Below, in pieces: positions 36,326-48,535 of a DNA stretch of 64,000 bases. The DNA is taken from contig NC_079498.1 in the NCBI RefSeq assembly GCF_030052815.1, forward strand, positions 77,486,992-77,550,991. Reading direction: 5' to 3'. Position numbers and translations under genes: made by a program. Below the pieces are notes generated by a model. The model made no database searches and was not told the DNA's origin. It saw nothing but the letters and a program-made list of their open reading frames with translations. The DNA comes from Hevea brasiliensis. Lineage: Eukaryota; Streptophyta; Magnoliopsida; Malpighiales; Euphorbiaceae. Position 1 is the stretch's first letter. Each line of letters begins with the position of its first letter.

Positions 36326-36943
36326 TGTCACACCCTACCCCTCTGTAAGGCATAACATGATCCCGTAGTATACCTAATGAATGACCAACTTCGTCTACTG
36401 ATAACCCATTAAATACACTACAAGGGATATTAAAACTTTTCTTACTTCTTTTTACAGTGGTGAGCACTATTTACAGGTGTTAAAAAAATTTTTGAACTTA
36501 AGTGAAAGAGCTAACACATTTGAATTATTAATAATTTCTGTAAAAAATTTGGCAGAGTGCCATCTGTATTTTGGACAAAACAGTTCTTCAAAAACCTATA
36601 AAAAGCACTTCAATATTTTTCTCAATCTCAAACTCCAACATAATTCAACACAATACGTTTTTCAACTCAAATCCACAATAATTTTTCAAAGACTGAGATT
36701 AAAGAAATACAGTGCAAATTTTACAAGCCAAAATAACTCATCATTTACTTTACAACTTCAATGTACAATTTTAATTTACAACTGCTCAAAACCAAGAATA
36801 ATATATACATACAGTGAACATACATTACAGTACAAAATGCAAAATGTGGTATACTCAATATACCCAATGATCTCTCAGTGTAGTACTAGCAGCCTAGTCT
36901 GCTGCCTTGTCGATTGTCTACTCACAAAGAATGAAAGCTATCG

Positions 36944-36962
36944 CTGAGTAAAATTTACTCAG
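36944..36962 (-). other. LTR hairpin, 9-bp stem
   Basis: CTGAGTAAA pairs with TTTACTCAG around one A, followed by 'tggtgcacaataac'. Confidence 0.6.
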
Positions 36963-37070
36963 TGGTGCACAATAACAATTTAAAATGCGATACATAAATC
37001 TTTTATTGACAATTCACAAATCAAATAGTTCACAATTCCATTTCACAATTTACAAAGTTCATATAACATA

Positions 37071-37213
37071 AATTTGATCAAATAACTGAGTAACACAGTT
37101 TTGCCAATCAATAACACAATTTGATCAAATAACTGAATAATACGGTTTTGCCAATCCATAACACCATTTGATCAAATAACTGAAGAATACAGTGTTGCCA
37201 ATCAATATCACAA
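37071..37213. repeat. 48-bp tandem triplicate in LTR H
   Basis: Three units, each running 'atttgatcaaataactga' ... 'ttgccaatc'. LTR E has only one such unit. Confidence 0.8.
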
Positions 37214-37267
37214 TTTAGTCCATGACACAATTTTTTTCGCACATGCCATGTTGTACACCACGACAAG

Positions 37268-37450
37268 ACACACTCACCCCAATAATCGAAATCAATGAGG
37301 GAGGAAGCTAGCTGAATAATGAGTACTCATCAACACTCACCTCATACTGGCAAAACAAAGAGGGAGGAACATAATCACACTCACCCCAGACTGATAGGTC
37401 AAAGAGGGAGGAATATATCACACTCACCCCATAAATGGAGGAGGAACATA
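37268..37450. repeat. Degenerate tandem repeat 'cacactcacccca'
   Basis: About four irregular units of 45-60 bp, each starting 'cactcaccc' and ending with a purine block like 'gagggaggaa'. Confidence 0.65.
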
Positions 37451-39718
37451 GTAACAGTGTCATGCCAAGTGTGAATCAAAACAATTTCAAATCATAATAT
37501 TTCATACAAACCATAAATCACATTTTATCTCAAAATTTCCATTTGCAAAGTTGGCAACACAATAATTTCCAAATAATATTCCCAAAACCAAAGCAATAAA
37601 AAATTATTCATAACTCATTTCTCCAAATAAATTTGCTAGTAAAAGCAGTGAATATAAAAGTATTGTGCATGGACACAATTTAAAACTATAATGTTCAATT
37701 AAATTTTTAAGTAGAAAATGAGAAGTCAAAATTATTGTGCACAAACATAATTTAAAACAATGACATACAAATAATCATAATTTATTTCAATTGAAAAATT
37801 CAAAAGAAATAACTATTGTGCACAAACCTCTGATAACTATCTCCTGGCCTTGACTCAGTGTTTCCTTCCCTTTCCCTGAGTCTTTGCTAACTGAGAAACA
37901 CAATTTGAAGTGTTTCAGTACTTATTTAAACTGTCTCTAACGATAATGCTTGATAATTAATTCACTGAATTCTATTATTTGCTTAGTCAACCTAATATGT
38001 CGACCCTCGATGCATTCTAGGTAAATTAGGTTTTAATGTTACTAATATGTCACATTCGATAGTCTTTTAGGGTTGGTACATGTTACCAAATTCATTTCCA
38101 TGTATCTTGCATTTTCTTGCAATTTGCTGGATTCCGGGATACTAGTTTGACCTAGCCGGACAACCTAGTTCCCTCGGTTTTCGGGTTTCGGTCAAAACTA
38201 CAAACTTGTAGATCTATGTCTTATTGCACGTGGGGCAAAATTTCAGGTCATTCTGAGTTATGTAGACCAAGTTATGGTCATTTTACTATTGCTGGTCAAA
38301 ATGCATCAAAATTGGTCACTTTAGGTTAATTTTGGTTTGGCTTGTTTTTGGACCCGAACTTGTGCAAGCTGTTTGACTTGCTTATGGTCATTTATGGGCT
38401 TTGGTGTCTTCATAACACTTGTAGATATGGGTCTTAAATATTCATGGTCAAAATTTCAGGTCAATTGGACCTATTTTGAGTGAGTTATGGCCTAAACACT
38501 AACTGCTGCCCAAATGGTCAATTTTCAGGCCTTATTTGCACTTAATCCGGATTTGGTCTTTTTTCAAGCTACCTTGCAAGCAGAATTTTTGCAAGCTTCC
38601 TTCATGAAAGTTGGCATATTTTGTGCCTAATTTCACCTCCAATTGGTCTCATACCAATTGGAGCTACACACTTAAGGTTCTAGGCCCAAAACACAAACTG
38701 CCCTATTGCATTTTATTCATACTCATCAAAGATCACCTTTAACCCTTACCAAACTTCACCTTTATGCCATTTCTAGTTTGTACCCTAACCTAAACATATT
38801 TCACAACATTTTATTGATCATTTTGGCAGCTTACAATCACATTCAAAATACACCATTAAGTGCAGAATTTGTCAAATTCAATTACAACAATTTAACTACC
38901 TATTCATGCTCATTTACATGTCCAACTTCACACCATCACACATATACCCAAACTGCCATCATAACTAACACAATTCAACATTAATATTCCATCATCCAAA
39001 CATGAAATAACATCCTTATGGTTACCCAACCAGGCTGCCAATTCATGCATTACATTCCATTAATTCCCAAGCTTCAAATTTCAAATACACATCCACATAT
39101 ACTAAGTATACATCACCCAAATAATTTCCTACACACATATACTTTTAATGAATTCTTTAATCTACCATTTAGAAGCAAGAATAAGCTGTCCTCAAAGTGT
39201 TTCCATGACTGCCAAAAGTACACATCCCCTTTAAACATCAAACCTCAAATAATTTCTCCATAAATCAAGTACCCATAACATCCTTACAAACTTTAATAAA
39301 AACAATAATAAAAAAATCATGAAAAACTTACCACTTTGGAAATTCTTTAAAACTCCACAAAAACTTTCATTTCTTGCTGCCTATCTACTGCCCATGGTGT
39401 GAGGATCATTTTTCATGAAGACACTTGCAAGAAATCAAGGCTTGATCATGGAGAACTTGAGCTCCATGCATGGTGCGGCCATGGAGTTTCTTTGGGAGAA
39501 ATCTTCACTTCGGCAATGGAAGGGAATGAAGGTTGAAGATGAGTTTACAGATTTGTTAGTGGATTTATACCTGCCCATTTAATGGTTGTTTAACCCCATA
39601 GTGCTCCACTCACCATAAATAATGATATTATATGTTTAAATGTGTTAATTACTCAATTTGAATCCCATTTTTGCTATTTACATTAGGTACCACTAATTAA
39701 AATTTTCATGACATTTTC

Positions 39719-40755
39719 TGTTAGTAGTATGCCCTAGAGCATATCATTTAGTATGTATCTTGTACATATTTTTATTAATAAAAGGCATTTCCACTTTTCC
39801 GTTTACATAATATAGTTATGTGTAATAGAAAAGGTCCATTGATATTTTGTTAGAAATATTATTCTTAAGTTGTTAAGAATATGAGTGACAATATTTCTAG
39901 CACGAAATATCATAAATAGGTTCACAATCGAGGATACTTCATAATAAGGACATGACTTATCCAGAAAGATTGTATTCATGTTTGTTCCCAAGTTATTTAT
40001 ATGAGATATAAATAAGATAGAATGGTGAGTCTCATGCCATATAACAAACATGATAGGCACTTATAAATGATAAGTAGGCCGAACCAGTGACACTTATGAC
40101 AAGCACATGGAGTTTACTCTTGTCAATGTTTTGTCATAAATCATATCAGTGCATAGGATCTTTAGATCTGAGATAGCACAGTTATCTTGTATATAGGTAG
40201 TTTGAGTTTGATACTGCTTTCATACTTGTACTGTGTATAGGTATATGGGCATGTGTTGGCTCCTACTAGTTATATATGGAGGTAGGTGTTGATCAAGATG
40301 GAATCTGTTCCTCTAAGTAAATAGAGATAAAATCCTATGTTCATTTAATTGTTCTTGATGTTTCAAGTTCCTGGCTAGGACAGACAGATTTATTCAGAAA
40401 AGAGTTTCTGATGAGAAAATCTTTTTAATCAAGAACAGGAATTAAAAGAGAACATAATATTCATAGCAAATGGAGTTTGACATAAACCATGACTCCAGCT
40501 TGAGTTGGAATTTTGTAACAGAGAGATTTTAGTACATGGTAACATATGATTATAGGTTCATTTAAGGTAAACCTTATTACTAATTGGGTGGCCATGGCAT
40601 GCTATGCTAGGTGTTAACCATGGTCTATGAGGTTCATAAAATGATTTAGAGAAATCATTTATGGTAAGAAAGAGTTCTGATGATATTAAGAGTTGATATC
40701 ATGTCTCATTGCCAATTAGTGATGAGCCTAGTAAGTCACACACATACACAAGTTA
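39719..40755 (+). mobile_element. Copia C3 5' LTR, left part
   Basis: This begins TGTTAGTAGTATGCCC, the plus-strand copia LTR start, and runs 1,037 bp to 'cacaagtta', where gypsy J enters. The LTR resumes at 61389 with the AGTTA duplication and the words that follow in intact copies ('tcacc...aaatatgattt'). C3 is in the opposite orientation to C1 and C2. Confidence 0.93.
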
Positions 40756-43700
40756 TGTAACACCCTCCCGGTAACCACTCCGTACATTCTACTGTTCCGG
40801 TGACCGGTGTCGGTCCGGACAGCTAGAATATCCGGAAAAATATTTAAACTAAAGTCAGGAACCATAATTAACTCAAATATTAATAAGAAAAATTTAGTAA
40901 AAATTTTAGAAATAAAATACAACCAAGTTAAACGAGCCGGTGCCCAAGCGATGGGTAACCGGAGGGAAGTTGCGGTTCTCGCAACGAGGAGCCCTAGACC
41001 CAGGGGAAAAATTATAAAATAATTTTTGGGACTCCAGATAAGGGTAATTGAGGTTCCTATGGCATTAGAATGCCAAGAAAATACCTAGAAAAATTTTTCA
41101 ATCGGTACAAACGATTTTGACCCGTTAAGCCAAACGGAGGGCATTTTGGTCATTTCGCCTTCCGAGGTGATTTTTTGCCGACTTGTCCAGTTGAGTAAAT
41201 AATTAATATAACATTAAATATGAATAAACATTACTAGAAATGAAATTTGAAATGAGTAGTGAAAGAAAAGAAAAGAAAATGCAAAATAATGCAAAAATGA
41301 CATCATATGAGGTCACTCACTTACTCACCAACCAATCAAAATTAAGCTATCAATTGACTAACAAATAAAAAGACAAAATGAAGACCAAAATAAGAAAGAA
41401 AGTGCAGCAGCCACCCTCCCCAAGAGACCAGCCGAAATTCACCTCCATAGCCACCTCCATTCAAGTTTTTTTTTTCAAGCTTTAGATCTCCATCATTCCA
41501 CCATATTTCCCTAACCCCTCTTCATTAAAACTTTACCCCACACCTTAAACAAGCTCTTGGCAGCCAACAAGAGGAAGGAAATTGGAGTTTAGGGCTTTGG
41601 AAATTCTGCCCAAACAAGGTTAGTGCATATATACATCTAAAGCTTTTTAAATTCTATGTTAGAGACTTGGATTAAGTAGGAATTTGTAACTAAAATGAAT
41701 GAAATCTATGTCTATCCATGCCCTAAGTTTCGGCAGCCCTATTGAATAAAAAGGAATGAGTGTTTTGATGGACTTAAAGTGGACAAGAGATCAAGATTAA
41801 ACCATGTATGCATGTGATTATGGAATGAGATAGTTAATTAAAGCATGTTGTAAAAATTCATATGGAAATTAGGGTTCGGAAAGGTGAAAGTGTGACTTGG
41901 CTTAGGAAATTGTTAGGGCACATTGTAATGGTCAATTAGTGACCATTTTAGATGTGTTGACCATAAATGGGACAGAAAAATGAGATTGCAAAGTGAGGAT
42001 TGCAGGCTGCTTAGGACAGCAGCATAGGGACTGAAAATTCAGTCCCTTTGCACTGCCATAACTTGGGCAGTGGTAGTCCAATTGGTGTTTGGCCAATTGG
42101 GCATGAAACTAGGCTTATAATGGCACATTTTTTCTGAAGAAACCATGCCCAAAAGACCAAAGCAAAAGGGTCAAAACTCAGCCACAATCCGGATGCCCTG
42201 CACTGAATTCTGCAGAATTTTCCAAATGAATAGTAACTGTTCATTTGGCCATAACTCACTGTAGATTTGGTCAATTGGCCTGAAATTTTTACAGCAACAA
42301 GTTAAGACATAGACAAACAACTTTCATGAAGGAACCTACCTCAAATTATGGTCAGAACCCATTCAACCAAGTGACTCAAGTTACTGTTCATGCACTGTAG
42401 ATATGGTAAATTTCTGCAGAATGCATATCCGGACAACTTGGGGTTTTGAGCCATATCTGGAGCTACAAAACTCCAAATGGAGTGATTCAAAAAAAGAAAA
42501 TTCAACTAGACAAAATAAGGAACAACTTTCATGTTTTACATTTCCTCAAATTCCAACAGTAACAGTGTCCAATGGAACAGTGAAGTTGACTCACCAAAAT
42601 TGAAAAATCTGTTTGTGTTGAGTTACACTTTGGAATGGCAAAAACACTTAATGCCAACAAGTTTTAAACACCAAATGTGGTATGTTGGGAGTGCCAAAGT
42701 TGATGTACACATTTTTATTCTAAAAGTCAACATTTTTGTTAACCAATGATGAATAGTGACACCAAAAAAGTTGAAATTCACAAATTGACAACTTTAAGAG
42801 TTTCAAATGCCCTAGTATACCTAACAAGATTGGTTTGGATAGTTTGGCATGCCAATAGGGTTCAGTTAGCAGTACTGCACATGGCAAAAATGCCATTCTG
42901 TGATTTCATGGCTTTTGGCCATTCTGACTTTGCATTGAGACTTGGCCTTGTGCCTGATATTATTTATAGCTTGTTAGCGTTACATTTGCACAGGAGATGC
43001 ATATGTGACCGATGGTGTGACGGCGAGTACTAGGTACCCGGTGCGGTTACCCGTTATCCATCCGATCGTCTAGTGTAGGTTACTTGGGGCAACCAAATGA
43101 ATAAAAGTGAACAACGTTAATGAAACAATGAATATATCAATACCAAACAAAGAAAGCATACACATTCTCTACACATTTATTTTCTTGCTATTTTCTTTTA
43201 TTATATTATTGCACCACTAAGCATTATTGCTTAGCGCGTTGCTTTGCCACGCGTTGGTACCGAGATCCCGATCGCGAGCCCAGTAGACCACAGTGGGTGA
43301 GTCCATCCGGCGATTACGCTTTCGATGTCCGTGTCACCTCGTCACTGCGGTTGCATTAGTAGGACACTAGATGTCATTTTGTCATTTTGTAATTAAATTT
43401 TTATTTCTCATATGTATTTGGGATTTATGTAATGTATTTTGAGCTTATTGTAAATAATAAAGATTTATGGTCATGTATGGTATTAATTTGAGTATTTAAT
43501 GGTTGTTTATATATGAGAACCCTGAGAAAGGGATGTTTTGAGAAATGAAAAGGTTATTGAGACCTGAAATTGACAAATTTTTGAGATATTGATATTGAGT
43601 TTGGTGTTGATATTGGAGTTTGAGATGATGGAATAAAAATATTGGAAGTGTTTTTAACAGGTTCCGAAGAACGGTTTTCTCCATTTTTAGCCGGTACTCC

Positions 43701-43889
43701 GCCGGATTTTCTTAAAAATTTTCGGAACCTTAAATGAATGATACTTTTGATAAATGGTTTAAATAAATTGTATTTCATAAATTATATGCACAAGCATTGT
43801 CTAAATTAATTGAGGAATATTAGAGTGTGCCGGTACACCAGGTGGCATTACTTACTCGGGTATACTGTACACGGGTAAGGGGTGTCACA
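40756..43889 (+). repeat. J 5' LTR
   Basis: A 3,134-bp LTR, TGTAACACCCTCCC to GGGGTGTCACA. It includes the CTAAGCA hairpin (43217-43234) and a near-perfect palindrome (42222-42248). Compared with the 3' LTR, it differs mainly in the first 230 bp and in 43020-43340, both rich in CCGG, CAG and CTG words. Confidence 0.93.
43217..43234 (+). other. LTR hairpin CTAAGCA-ttat-TGCTTAG
   Basis: A perfect 7-bp stem preceded by 'attattgcacca', about 670 bp before the LTR end. The 3' LTR copy is at 60714-60731. Confidence 0.65.
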
Positions 43890-43894
43890 TTTAG

Positions 43895-43906
43895 TGGTAT
43901 CAGAGC
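43895..43906 (+). other. Primer-binding site of J
   Basis: TGGTATCAGAGC, an exact initiator-Met tRNA complement, five bases after the 5' LTR. Confidence 0.93.
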
Positions 43907-44016
43907 ACGGTTTAGGAGTTTCTGGGCCTAGATTGAGTCCATACCATGCATTGCATTTGTAAGAGTCGAGGTGACACTAACGCAGATCTGTTTATCTTTC
44001 TTATTTTGAATAGGAT

Positions 44017-44706
44017 ATGGACCCTTCATCTCAAAGAGCCGTTGTGGAGGAAGTGGAGAGTCATGCTCCACCTGCAGCAGCTGAGACTTGGGGCATGAGA
44101 GAGTCTGCTCCACCAGCTCAAGCAGAGCCTGCTCAGCCTCCACAGGCCATGTTCCAACAAATGGCCGACTTCTTCAGACAAATGGCCGGGGTAATGCCAG
44201 CACCACCACCACCACCACCAGCTCCAATGTAAATCACACTGGAAAGGCTAAGGAAGTTTGGGTGTGGACTTCTATGGCAAGAGAGAAGATGACTCTGTTG
44301 CGGTGAGAATTGGTTGAGCAGGCAGGCGAGTCTTAAAACAACTCCACTTGCACCCAGGCGAGAACTTAGAAGCTGCTATATCCTTGTTACAAGACGATGC
44401 CTACGGATGGTGGGACACTGTGTCCAATGAAGTGCAGCCCGAAGCTGTAACTTGGGACTTCTTCCTCTCTGAGTTCAAAAAGAAATATGTGGGTACTGTA
44501 TACCTGGAAGAGAGAAGAAGGGAATTCATTAACCTGAGGCGACAGGTTTTGGTGGCGAGTATGAGAAGGAGTTTGTTCGGTTAAGCCGCTATGGAAGGGA
44601 AATAGTCCCTAACGAAGCTGAAAGGTGCAAGAGATTTGAAGAGGGACTGAATGACAATATCAAGATACAGCTCACTGCCTTGGGAATCACATAATTTAGC
44701 AAGCTA
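44017..44706 (+). pseudogene. Gypsy J gag, N-terminal and capsid part
   Basis: The ATG at 44017 starts MDPSSQRAVVEEVE, a Pro/Ala-rich region ending in PPPPPPAPM. The frame then slips into YGKREDD wording, and capsid blocks follow: LKQLHLHPGENLEAAISLLQ, WWDTVSNEVQPEAVTWDFF and FKKKYVGTVYLEERRREF. The retrotransposon Gag domain is clear. Frame breaks near 44232, 44300 and 44570 lie at CAG/CTG-rich words. A TAA at about 44692 looks like a C-to-T change. The gene would continue in frame into 44707. Confidence 0.8.
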
Positions 44707-46430
44707 GTGGAAGCTGCAATAAGGGTTGAAAAAGTGAGAATCAATGAGCAGACCAGAAGGGAGAGACAGCAGAAGAGGGGACCAGGTCAGTCTAGTTCCA
44801 CCCCTGGATTTGGGAAGAAGTTTAAGGGTCCTCCTGCACAGAGTTCGGGTCAGCCACAGGGTCAGGGTCAGTCTCAGGGGCCCAGGCCACAGTTCACCCC
44901 TAGGAGAGGTCAGTCCACACCATCAGTGGGCAGCTCTCCAGGGATGGGGTTCAGGGGACCAGCCCCAGCATTTTCTGCATGTCCACACTGTCAGAAATGG
45001 CATAAGGGGGAGTGTTGGAGAGTGACTGGTGCCTGCTTGAGGTGTGGGTCAACAGAGCATCAGTTAAGGAACTGTCCACACAGAACTACTACAGCTGCTC
45101 CAACACAAGCAGAAAGACCTGCTCCTGCACCACAGAGAGGTAGAAAATCTGGCAGATCTGATGCAGTGGGACCATCACAGAGGCCTACATCTGAGCCAGC
45201 AGAGAGGCCAGATAACAGACCACCTGCCAGAAATTATGCCTTGAGAGCTCAGGAGGAGCAAGATGCCCCGGACGTCATCAGGGGTACGTTCTCCCTCTAC
45301 ACTACTCCTGTGCATGCATTGGTGGATCCAGGATCCACTCACTCATACATTTGCATCAATCTACCCGTAGAAAGGGGGATACTGGTAGGGGAAAGTGACC
45401 AAGACATTCTGGTCACTAATCCATTGGGCCACAGTGTAGTGGTGAACAAGGTATACAAAGGTTGCCCGTTAAGGATTCAAGGGTATGAATTCTTGGCAGA
45501 CTTGATTGAGTTGCCTTTCCATGAGTTTGACGTGATTTTGGGAATGGACTGGTTGTCACGTCATCAGGCAATAGTTGATTGCAAATTGAAGAGAATTTCT
45601 TTGAAAACCCCTGAGGGTAATGAGATCACAGTTGTGGGGGAAAGGACAGATTTCTTGTCCAATGTCATCTCAGCCACAGTTGCAAGAAGAATGATGAGAA
45701 AAGGCTGTGAAGCCTACCTAGCACATGTGGTGGATACTAGGCAGGCTAAGCCAAACTTGAGTGACATACCCACAGTGAGAGACTTCCCAGAAGTATTTCC
45801 TGAAGAGTTGCCTGGTTTGCCACCAGAAAGGGAAGTCGAATTTGCTATTGAGACACTGCCGGGTACAGCACCCATTTCCATTGCTCCTTATAGGATGGCA
45901 CCTACTGAATTGAGGGAGTTGAAAACTCAGTTGCAAGAGTTGCTTGATAAGGGGTTTATACGCCCCAGTGTGTCACCATGGGGAGCTCCAGTGCTGTTTG
46001 TAAAGAAGAAGGATGGGACTTTGAGGCTATGTATTGATTACCGGCAGTTGAATAAAGTGACTGTGAAGAACAAGTATCCGTTGCCTAGAATTGATGATCT
46101 GTTTGATCAGTTGAAGGGAGCAGGAGTATTTTCTAAGATTGATCTCAGATCAGGGTATCATCAGCTGAGGGTGAAAGATGTAGATGTGCCCAAGACTGCA
46201 TTCAGGACCCGGTATGGGCATTATGAGTTTCTGGTGATGCCCTTTGGCCTAACAAATGCACCAGCGGCATTCATGGACCTTATGAACCGTATCTTTCATC
46301 CACACTTAGATCGGTTCGTAGTGGTCTTTATTGATGATATTTTGGTGTATTCCAAGACCAGTGAAGAACATGATGAGCATTTGAGGATTGTTCTGCAAAC
46401 CTTGAGAGAAAAGAAGCTGTATGCTAAGTT
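44707..46430 (+). CDS. Gypsy J gag-pro-pol: zinc knuckle, protease, RT (interrupted)
   Basis: A 574-codon open stretch. It holds a Gln/Gly-rich basic nucleocapsid region, an atypical CxxC knuckle (Cys92-Cys103) and a standard CCHC knuckle (Cys110, Cys113, His118, Cys123). The retropepsin active site is VDPGSTHS (Asp207) with VILGMDWL at 277-284. RT blocks are [48 protein letters not shown] and FIDDILVYS (catalytic Asp543 and Asp544). Coding sequence is cut at LYAKL by C4 (46436); the ORF's last 40-odd codons are C4 LTR. Pol resumes at 55976. ATG 44707 is only where the open frame begins, not a native start. Confidence 0.9.
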
Positions 46431-46435
46431 GTCCA

Positions 46436-48521
46436 TGTTAGTAGTATGCCCTAGAGCATATCATTTAGTATGTATCTTGTACATAATTTTATTAATAAAA
46501 GGCATATTCCACTTTTCCGTTTACATAATATATTTATGTGTAATAGAAAAGGTCCATTGATATTTTGTTAGAAATATTATTCTTTAGTTGTTAAGAATAT
46601 GAGTGACAATATTTCTAGCACAAAGTATCATAAATAGGTTCACAATCGAGGATACTTCATAATAAGGACATGACTTATCCAGAAAGATTGTATTCATGTT
46701 TGTTCCCAAGTTATTTATATGAGATATAAATAAGATGGAATGGTGAGTCTCATTCCATATAACAAACATGATAGGCACTTATAAATGATAAGTAGGCCGA
46801 ACTAGTGACACTTATGACAAACACATGGAGTTTACTATTGTCAATGTTTTGTCATAAATCATATCAGTGCATATAATCTTTAGACCTGAGATAGCATAGT
46901 TATCTTGTATATAGGTAGTTTGAGTTTGATACTGCTTTCATACTTGTACTGTGTATGGGTATATGGGCATCTGTTGGCTCCTACTAGTTATATATGGAGG
47001 TAGGTGCTGATCAAGATGGAATCTGTTCCTCTAAGTAAATAGAGATAAAATCCTATGTTCATTTAATTGTTCTTGATGTTTCAAGTTCCTGGCGGAGACA
47101 GATAGATTTAGTTAGAAAGAGTTTCTGATGAGAAAAATCTTTTAATCAAGAACTGGAATTAAAAGAGAACATAATATTCATAGCAAATGGAGTTTGACAT
47201 AAACCATGACTCCAGCTTGAGTTGGGATTTTGTAACAGAGAGATTCTAGTGCATGGTAACATATGATTATAGGTTCATTTAAGGTAAACCTTATTACTAA
47301 TTGGGTGGCCATGGCATGCTATGCTAGGTGTTAACCATGGTCTATGAGGTTCATAAAATGATTTAGAGAAATCATTTATGGTAAGAAAGAGTTCTGATGA
47401 TATTAAGAGTTGATATCATGTCTCATTGCCAATTAGTGATGAGCCTAGTAAGTCACACACATACACAAGTTATCACCTATTTAAATATGATTTAATTAAT
47501 TAATTAAAGAGTTTAATTGATTAATTAAATAGATTTGGTTTGCAATTAAATTGCAAAGTGCCTAGCATGACTTGAAACCAAATTTAGATTATTGGATGTG
47601 TAGTATAAATTAAATTTATATTTAAAGTGTTTAAATATGAATTTAATTGATGAGAAATTAATTAATAGAGATTAATTAATTAATTTATATTTGATATAAA
47701 TTAATTAGAAGAAGAAAATAATTATTTTGGGTTAAGAACTCAAAATTAAGGGGCATTTTGGTCATTTCACAGTGTGACACGTGGCACCATGAGATGGTGA
47801 CACATGGCATAACACATAAGCTTGCCAAATGTTTTTTAATCATGTAAGATGATTAAAATCAAGATTAAATATAGGTTTGACACTTGGCACAATGTGATTG
47901 GGTCACTTAAACCTAGAGCTAATCAAAAGGTGACATGTGGCTAGGGTTTAATGTGTTAACCTAGCTATTTAAGTGTGGTTAACCAGCAGCCTCTCCTCTC
48001 AATTGTCACGCCACTTTGAGCCTCTCCAGCTATTTCTCTTCATCTCTCATCAATTCAAAGAGATTAGCCATCAATCTCTTGAATTAAGAACACTAGAAAT
48101 TGTTTCTAGTGTCCTGTTTACATCTCTAATCTCTTAAAAGGCAGAACTTGAATTTCTAATTAATAGAAAAGGCTTTAGAAGCTGTTCAAGGGCTGCCATA
48201 GGTGTTCTTGGTGTGGACAAGCTAGAGGGACAACATCTGGTGTCCTGAAGACGAATCTCAAAGGCGCAGACACGCTGCAGCACATCAAGAGGTTAGTGTA
48301 ATCGTTCTTGATTTAATCTAGGGTTCTAAAATTAATCTGATTAATTTTAAAATCTTAAATGGCAAATACAGATCCAAAAACATATTAAAAGAGTTTTAAT
48401 ATGTTGTTTATCATTGAAATCAAATAGATAAAAATAAATCTTGCATGGTGCATGTGACCCTAGGTGAAAATTTTTGAATTCAATGGTATAATCTTGTGTT
48501 TTTCACGCTTTCGTTCCTTCA
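46436..48521 (+). repeat. C4 5' LTR
   Basis: TGTTAGTAGTATGCCC to CGTTCCTTCA. It carries a G-box 'gacacgtggcacc' near 47776 and TATTTAAG at 47966-47973 as likely promoter parts. AT-rich palindromes built from 'attaatt' fill 47480-47700. Confidence 0.93.
47966..47973 (+). promoter_or_regulatory. TATA-like box of C4 5' LTR
   Basis: TATTTAAG, about 550 bp before the LTR end. C3 has TATATAAG at the equivalent place. Confidence 0.5.
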
Positions 48522-48523
48522 AT

Positions 48524-48535
48524 TGGTATCAGAGC
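48524..48535 (+). other. Primer-binding site of C4
   Basis: TGGTATCAGAGC, two bases after the LTR. Confidence 0.93.

Larger units (their letters stand above)
36326..39718 (-). mobile_element. Gypsy LTR H, partial (inserted in LTR I)
   Basis: A reverse LTR starting TGTCACACCCTACCCC, with candidate duplication GCTTT (36321-36325). It is close to LTR E over their first 800 bp. It contains a 48-bp triplicate (37071-37213) and a degenerate 'cacactcacccca' repeat (37268-37450). It is cut at 39718 by copia C3, with candidate duplication TTTTC (39714-39718). Nothing protein-coding is recognised in its 3.4 kb. Confidence 0.82.

Noticed and set aside
44744..45025. Second frame inside J gag
   Set aside because: It overlaps the true gag-pol frame, which carries the zinc knuckles; the Arg/Gly-rich composition is a by-product of the frame.
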